NCBI GenBank assembly: GCA_024579835.1 | Contig: CP102060.1 | Coordinates: 2,331,558-2,395,557, forward strand | From: Clostridiaceae bacterium HFYG-1003 | GTDB taxonomy: Bacteria > Bacillota > Clostridia > Clostridiales > Clostridiaceae | Length of the DNA: 64,000 bases | Direction of reading: 5' to 3' | In this document: in pieces, positions 59,561 to 64,000 of the stretch | How positions within the stretch are numbered: position 1 is the first letter of the stretch | Layout: each line of letters opens with the position of its first letter | The notes under the pieces: model-generated | Told to the model about the DNA's origin: nothing | Seen by the model: only the letters and a program-made list of their open reading frames with translations | Databases searched by the model: none | Translations under genes and position numbers: made by a program

Positions 59561-59943
59561 GATGCGGCCTCCTGGAGAAATTGTTTGTTCTTGATGTTTT
59601 TATTATAATCCATTATTTAGGATATAAATAAAAACAAAAATTGATTGAAGTTATTAATACGTAAATATTGTATCGAACCTTTGTATTTCGTCATAATTCG
59701 TTCATTTCATAGCCTATTCGACCATATATTATCCGCAATTTTGAACAGAATGAAAAGCATGAGCCTGGTGATTCATCTGAACTCCACCAATATTGCTATA
59801 TCTGCCATGGTTTGGTGGTAAAATGGAAGTAATCAGAAACGCTTACGTCCGATGGCAGCGGCTCCCAGTGGGAGCGGTGCGCTGCTCGTATTCCGGCTCG
59901 CTGTTTCAGGACAAAACCAATAAGCATCAGAAGGAGACCCATT
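59561..59943. other. Leader region of the folate operon
   Basis: An AT-rich part (59600-59760) is followed by a candidate extended -10 (TGGTAAAAT at 59815-59823) and a GCTCCCAGTGGGAGC hairpin (59861-59875) before the folE ribosome-binding site. The hairpin region was compared with the THF riboswitch core and does not match. Confidence 0.5.
59815..59823 (+). promoter_or_regulatory. Candidate extended -10 for the folate operon
   Basis: TGGTAAAAT lies 120 bp before folE, with TTGCTA 20 bp upstream, which is longer than ideal spacing. Confidence 0.35.
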
Positions 59944-60504
59944 ATGGATAAACAACGAATTGAAAATGCCGTCCGCGAGATCCTCTCCGCCATCGGCGAA
60001 GATCCCGATCGCGAAGGTCTGGTGGATACACCAAAGAGAATGGCGAAAATGTATGAAGAGATTTTTTCAGGATTAAGCGAGGATCCCAGTGATCATCTGG
60101 CCGTCTACTTCCAGGAAGAAAAATATGAAGAGCTTGTTCTGATCAAGGACATCCCCTTCTACTCCGTGTGCGAGCATCACCTGGTTCCATTTTTCGGAAA
60201 AGCCCACGTTGGGTATCTGCCAAAAGGCGGCCGACTCACCGGACTGAGCAAACTGGCCCGGGTCGTGGATACCGTCGCCAAGCGCCCGCAGCTGCAGGAA
60301 CGGCTGACCTCAACCATTGCCGATCTGATCATGGAGAAGCTGGAACCCTATGGGGTCATGGTGGTCATTGAAGCAGAACACATGTGCATGACCATGCGCG
60401 GCATCAAAAAGCCGGGATCCAAAACCATTACCTCCTGTGTCCGCGGCACGCTGGCCTCTGATCCCAAATCCAGATCAGAAGTTCTGTCCATGATCATTAA
60501 GTAG
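59944..60504 (+). CDS. folE: GTP cyclohydrolase I
   Basis: The 186-aa enzyme converts GTP to 7,8-dihydroneopterin triphosphate, the first step of folate synthesis. Zinc ligands are visible in [20 protein letters not shown] and the later Cys in [28 protein letters not shown] is the other signature. Start behind AGAAGGAGACCCATT. First gene of the folate operon. Confidence 0.97.
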   Translation: MDKQRIENAVREILSAIGEDPDREGLVDTPKRMAKMYEEIFSGLSEDPSDHLAVYFQEEKYEELVLIKDIPFYSVCEHHLVPFFGKAHVGYLPKGGRLTGLSKLARVVDTVAKRPQLQERLTSTIADLIMEKLEPYGVMVVIEAEHMCMTMRGIKKPGSKTITSCVRGTLASDPKSRSEVLSMIIK

Positions 60505-60518
60505 CAGGGAGGCACGTC

Positions 60519-61367
60519 ATGAATCAAGTCAAACGGCCCGTAATTACCATGAACTGCCGCAACCGGCAGCTGGCCTTTGGTGAGAAGACACTGATCATGG
60601 GCATTCTCAATGTGACCCCGGACTCGTTCTCGGACGGCGGAGACTTCACCGACGTCGACCGGGCCGTGGCTCATGGCCTGGCCATGATCGAGGAAGGAGC
60701 GGATGTCATCGACCTGGGCGGAGAATCTTCCCGACCGGGGCATGTTCAGATCACCGCCGAAGAAGAACTGGGACGGATTCTTCCGGTCATCGACCGCCTG
60801 ACGGCGGAAACCGGCACGATCCTGTCTTTGGACACCATCCGCTCCGAGGTAGCCGAACAGGCCCTGCAGCATGGCATCCACATGATCAATGACATCTGGG
60901 GACTCCAGGGGGATCCCGCCATGGCACAGGTATGCGCCCGCTACCAGGCCCCGGTCGTCATTATGCACAATCAGGATGGAACCGATTATGACGATCTCAT
61001 GGCCGACATGGTCCGGTTCTTCAAAAAATCACTGGCCATCGCTCATGAGGCCGGAATCCCCGATGACCAAATTATCCTGGATCCTGGCATTGGCTTTGGA
61101 AAAACACCGGAACAGAACGTATACGTCATGGGGCACCTCGAGCCGATCATCGAGCTGGGCTACCCCGTGCTTCTGGCAACCTCCCGGAAAAGCACCCTGG
61201 GAAAAATTCTGGATCTTCCGCCCAAGGAACGGATGGAAGGCACCCTGGCAACGACAGTCCTTGGAATCGCCCAGGGTGCAGATATGGTTCGAGTGCACGA
61301 TGTAAAGGAAAATTTGCGAGCTGCGAAAGTAACGGATGCAATCATCCGAGGGAACTGGCATGGATAA
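60519..61367 (+). CDS. folP: Dihydropteroate synthase
   Basis: The 282-aa TIM-barrel enzyme joins pABA to dihydropterin pyrophosphate. Signatures are MGILNVTPDSFSDGG near residue 27, GADVIDLGGESSRPGH, HMINDIWGL and LATSRKSTLG. It overlaps folB by 8 nt. Confidence 0.97.
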   Translation: MNQVKRPVITMNCRNRQLAFGEKTLIMGILNVTPDSFSDGGDFTDVDRAVAHGLAMIEEGADVIDLGGESSRPGHVQITAEEELGRILPVIDRLTAETGTILSLDTIRSEVAEQALQHGIHMINDIWGLQGDPAMAQVCARYQAPVVIMHNQDGTDYDDLMADMVRFFKKSLAIAHEAGIPDDQIILDPGIGFGKTPEQNVYVMGHLEPIIELGYPVLLATSRKSTLGKILDLPPKERMEGTLATTVLGIAQGADMVRVHDVKENLRAAKVTDAIIRGNWHG

Positions 61368-61731
61368 GATCTTATTGGAAAATATGCATTTTTATGGCTA
61401 TCACGGTGTGCTGGCCGAAGAGAAAGTATTGGGACAGAAATTCTTCGTCGACGCCCAGCTGCTGCTGGATCTGAGACAGGCCGGACGGACCGATGACGTG
61501 AATGATACGGTCAGCTACGCACAGGTCTATCGGCTGATTGACGCCATTGTCACGGGAGAACGCTTCGATCTGCTCGAAGCCCTGGCCCACCGGATCTGCG
61601 GTCAGATCCTGGCGGCCTTCGACAAAGTGGAAGAAGTCCATTTAACAGTGAAAAAGCCGGGCGCCCCCGTAAACGGCCACTATGACTACTTTGCCGTCAC
61701 CGTAGTGCGGAGGCGAGCGGATTATGACTAG
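61360..61731 (+). CDS. folB: Dihydroneopterin aldolase
   Basis: The 123-aa protein starts MDKILLENMHFYGYHGVLAE and has VNDTVSYAQVYRLID and the catalytic Lys in HLTVKKPGAPV. It makes 6-hydroxymethyl-dihydropterin and glycolaldehyde. Start at 61360 chosen over an upstream in-frame ATG because of GAGGGAACTGGC and the family start. Confidence 0.95.
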   Translation: MDKILLENMHFYGYHGVLAEEKVLGQKFFVDAQLLLDLRQAGRTDDVNDTVSYAQVYRLIDAIVTGERFDLLEALAHRICGQILAAFDKVEEVHLTVKKPGAPVNGHYDYFAVTVVRRRADYD

Positions 61732-62197
61732 GATATTCCTGGGTCTGGGCAGCAATCTGGGCGAGCGCCGGGAAAACATCGAACGTGCCCTGGAGCGGCT
61801 CAGCGAGCAGGTGCGCTTGACGAAACGCTCCTCCTTCTATGAGACGGAACCCGTTGGCTATGATGACCAGCCCTGGTTCTACAATATCGTCGTCGAAGGC
61901 GAAACCGATCTGGAACCGGCTGAGCTCCTGCGCTTCACCCAAAGCATCGAACAGGGCATGAAACGGGTGAAAACCATCCGGAACGGTCCGCGCAACATCG
62001 ACGTGGACATCCTGATCTACGATGAGATTCGGGTTAAGACAGACACCCTGGAAATCCCTCATCCCCGCATGCGGCAGCGAGCCTTCGTTATGGTTCCGTT
62101 GTCTGAAATTGAGCCGGATCTCGTGATTTACGGCACACCCCTCCGGGACATTCTGCAACAGCTCCAGGGTGAAGCCATCCGGAAAGTGACCGACTGA
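61724..62197 (+). CDS. folK: HPPK, hydroxymethyldihydropterin pyrophosphokinase
   Basis: The 157-aa kinase has FLGLGSNLGERRENIERAL, YETEPVGYDDQPWFYNIVV and the signature NGPRNIDVDILIYDEI. It overlaps both folB (8 nt) and the following HD gene (TGATG). Confidence 0.96.
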   Translation: MTRIFLGLGSNLGERRENIERALERLSEQVRLTKRSSFYETEPVGYDDQPWFYNIVVEGETDLEPAELLRFTQSIEQGMKRVKTIRNGPRNIDVDILIYDEIRVKTDTLEIPHPRMRQRAFVMVPLSEIEPDLVIYGTPLRDILQQLQGEAIRKVTD

Positions 62198-62673
62198 TGG
62201 AACGCGTCGACTGCATCCTGCAGGATCCGGTTTTTCTGGAATACCTGAAAAAGAACGAGGCCGCGGAACAGACCCGAATCTTCTGCCACCATGATCTTCC
62301 CCATTTTCTGGACGTCTGCCGCATCGGCATGATCCTTAATCTGGAGCGGGGACTGAACCTGGAAAAGGAAATCATTTACGCAGCCGGTCTGCTCCATGAC
62401 ATCGGCCGCTGGATGGAATACGAGAACGGCACGGATCACGCCCTGGCCAGCGCCCAGCTGGCGGAAGCGATCCTTAGGCGCTGCGGTTTCCCAGAAGACC
62501 AGACCGATCAGATTCTGGGGGCGATCCAGGCTCACCGCAGCCGGGACCATGCCACAGCCCTCAGCAAAATATTGTACGAAGCCGACAAAGCCTCCCGCAT
62601 GTGCCACACCTGCCCCGCCCGGAGCCAATGCAAGCATTTCCTCCATGGCGAAATCTTCCGCATGAAATACTGA
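62197..62673 (+). CDS. HD-domain hydrolase in the folate operon
   Basis: The 158-aa protein has the HD metal site: HHDLPHFLDVCR, then HD in AAGLLHDIGRWMEY, HALASAQLAEAIL, IQAHRS and Asp in LYEADKASR. A C-terminal CHTCPARSQCKHF adds a possible metal-binding Cys cluster. It is coupled to folK by TGATG. The operon lacks a recognisable Nudix enzyme for dephosphorylating dihydroneopterin triphosphate, so this phosphohydrolase is a candidate for that step, by context only. Confidence 0.85.
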   Translation: MERVDCILQDPVFLEYLKKNEAAEQTRIFCHHDLPHFLDVCRIGMILNLERGLNLEKEIIYAAGLLHDIGRWMEYENGTDHALASAQLAEAILRRCGFPEDQTDQILGAIQAHRSRDHATALSKILYEADKASRMCHTCPARSQCKHFLHGEIFRMKY

Positions 62674-62831
62674 TCCGGATCCTGAGCGGCATTTTAGGCC
62701 GGCAGCCCATCGTCTGATCAGCAAACGGTATCCTGAACCAAATAATCAATGAACCAAATAAGCAGAGAACCAACGAATCAATTGTTTAACCGATCCAACT
62801 GCCTAACTTAGGGTAACCCTTAAGCCGTACA

Positions 62832-62970
62832 TTTTGCTTATTTGCTTATTTGCTTATTTGCCTATTTGCTCCCTTGCTTATTTGCTCCCTTGCTTATTTG
62901 CTCCCTTGCTTATTTGCTCCCTTGCTTATTTGTTCCCTTGCTTACTTGCTTACTTGCTTGCTTACTTATT
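62832..62970. repeat. 16-bp tandem repeat tract
   Basis: CCCTTGCTTATTTGCT is repeated four to five times, flanked by simpler TTGCTTA/TTACTTGC units. Leucine-rich open frames across it on the plus strand are a by-product of the repeat. Confidence 0.92.
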
Positions 62971-62984
62971 TATCACCCTTGCTC

Positions 62985-63032
62985 AAACACAGCGCCCCAC
63001 CCGGCGGAATCTCAGGGTGGGGCGCTGTGTTT
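62985..63032. terminator. Bidirectional terminator
   Basis: AAACACAGCGCCCCACCC and GGGTGGGGCGCTGTGTTT form an almost perfect 18-bp stem between the folate operon and a convergent gene. Confidence 0.92.
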
Positions 63033-63045
63033 CATTCGATTGAAC

Positions 63046-64000
63046 TCACCGGGAGGTGTCCAGATCCAGACGGTAGAGCCCGTAATGGGTCGTGGCTTCG
63101 ATCAGCTCTTTTTCAAACCCGGAGGTGACCTTGCCCTTCTGCATCAGGGTGGATACCGCGGGCAGGCCTTTGGCTTTGAGAAATTCCAGCGTTTCGCAGT
63201 AGAGGGCTCCGCTCAGCCCTTCATAGCCATGCCTGACACCGGAATAAGACAGGACGATGTGCCGGGGCCAGAGCCGGGTCCGGATCAGATGGATCAGTCG
63301 GACGACGGTGCTGCCTTGAACCAGGTCGTTCTGATAGTCCGGGAAGGAGATGAAGAACCCGACGGGAAGCTCCCCATCATAGGCCAGAACAATCAGCCGG
63401 GGATCGCTGATGGATTTCAGGTCCCGGAACATGGCAATGAAATTTTTCGCCGATATGGGAACAAATGCCGGAAAATCCCGGTAGAGTTCCATCAGCAGGC
63501 CATGAATGTCTTCCAGATAACGGTCGAACTGGCGAAAATCCGGATGGATCAGCCGGATTCCGCGGCTCTGCATCAGACGCCGGCGCTGTTCAAACCGGGT
63601 CAGCGCATGATCCGGCGGAATCGCCCGGTAGTAATGGGAGGAATACTGACTGATCAGGCGGAACCCGCCCTGCTCAAACAGACTGGGATAGTACGGCAGG
63701 TTCTGCGGCTCACCCATGAACACCCGGTCCGGCTGATCCAGCTTCAGGCGGTAACCCACCCAGAAGCTGACATCCACCGGGCCGGTGACCGAAGTTCGGC
63801 CCAGGCGGAGCGCTTCTTCCCGGGCTCTCTGAAACAGGGCATTGGCACAGGCGGGGGCATCGATGCACTCAAAATACCCCAGAAACAGCGTATCCAGGCC
63901 CGGACTGGCCGTCAGGGTCATCCGTCCCACCACCCGGTTCTCCCGGCGCAGCAGAAAATGACGGATTTCGGCCGTATCCGACAGCGGATGGCTGCCCTCC
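63046..64000 (-). CDS. Acyltransferase-like protein (GNAT fold), 5' end beyond the window
   Basis: The frame stays open to 64000 (visible 318 codons). An N-terminal part reads RRENRVVGRMTLTASPG, then GYFECIDAPACANALFQRA, GPVDVSFWVGYRL and YYPSLFEQGGFR, as in GNAT-like proteins annotated as N-acetyl/acyltransferases of the YghO type; the second half has IVLAYDGELPVGFFISFPDY and a further GNAT-like pattern. Substrate unknown. It ends just before a bidirectional terminator. Confidence 0.65.
   Translation of the reverse strand, partial: EGSHPLSDTAEIRHFLLRRENRVVGRMTLTASPGLDTLFLGYFECIDAPACANALFQRAREEALRLGRTSVTGPVDVSFWVGYRLKLDQPDRVFMGEPQNLPYYPSLFEQGGFRLISQYSSHYYRAIPPDHALTRFEQRRRLMQSRGIRLIHPDFRQFDRYLEDIHGLLMELYRDFPAFVPISAKNFIAMFRDLKSISDPRLIVLAYDGELPVGFFISFPDYQNDLVQGSTVVRLIHLIRTRLWPRHIVLSYSGVRHGYEGLSGALYCETLEFLKAKGLPAVSTLMQKGKVTSGFEKELIEATTHYGLYRLDLDTSR

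Noticed and set aside
59760-59943. THF riboswitch upstream of folE
   Set aside because: A hairpin is present, but the conserved THF aptamer sequences are not.
62834-63128. Leucine-rich plus-strand frames around 62.9 kb
   Set aside because: They are translations of the 16-bp tandem repeat and lack a ribosome-binding site.

Overview
The window reads as a chromosomal segment of a Bacillota bacterium, most likely an anaerobic member of the Clostridia with a moderately GC-rich core. Evidence: strong AGGAGG-type ribosome-binding sites, frequent TTG/GTG starts, rho-independent hairpins after most operons, Gram-positive families (YitT, SatD, AI-2E, SH3-type wall amidase, NarL-type two-component/ABC module), O2/NO-handling proteins (hemerythrin, DUF438) and an in-frame UGA read as selenocysteine. 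I cannot assign a genus.

Layout. 0-7 kb: OmpR-type two-component system, SH3/amidase wall enzyme, a two-gene small-protein pair, SatD. 7-14 kb: an alanine/glycine:cation symporter, then a four-gene minus-strand cluster (MtnA-like isomerase, purine nucleoside phosphorylase, MTA/5'-deoxyadenosine-type deaminase, class II aldolase) that fits disposal of 5'-deoxynucleosides left by radical-SAM and methylthioadenosine metabolism. 14-19 kb: HD protein, hemerythrin, RpiB, a second SH3 wall protein, a GapB-like GAPDH. 19-21.4 kb: AT-rich island (Fic protein, tiny genes, a decayed pilin/LPxTG surface gene) bracketed by a 19-bp direct repeat. 21-31 kb: AI-2E transporter, TrxB/AhpF-like reductase, a catalytically dead RAYT-like protein, PepF, AEC transporter, Xpt, DUF296, YitT, twin small paralogues. 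31-42 kb: tRNA-Pro, NarL-type two-component system divergent from an ABC exporter, DUF438 sensor, AbgA-like amidohydrolase. 41-47 kb: TPP-riboswitch thiamine-precursor transport operon, GT4 glycosyltransferase, VTT membrane protein.

47-59 kb is the accessory region. An IS91-like element sits inside an IS21 relic. There is also an IS110 element with a candidate bridge-RNA segment, and two IS1634/IS4-like elements that have both hit the same secreted-protein gene. The target duplications let the gene be reassembled exactly as a 218-residue exported protein followed by a 55-residue two-helix membrane protein. The same layout (exported or small protein plus a 48-55 aa two-helix protein 2-12 nt downstream) occurs at 49.7 kb and, less clearly, at 5.3 kb. 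This is the best candidate for an undescribed secreted effector/immunity-type system. A selenocysteine glutathione peroxidase with a bacterial SECIS hairpin lies between the elements.

59-64 kb: a folate operon (folE-folP-folB-folK) ending in an HD-domain hydrolase gene, and an acyltransferase-like gene cut by the window edge. Many intergenic gaps carry short tandem repeats whose unit differs at each locus, a recurring feature of this genome.
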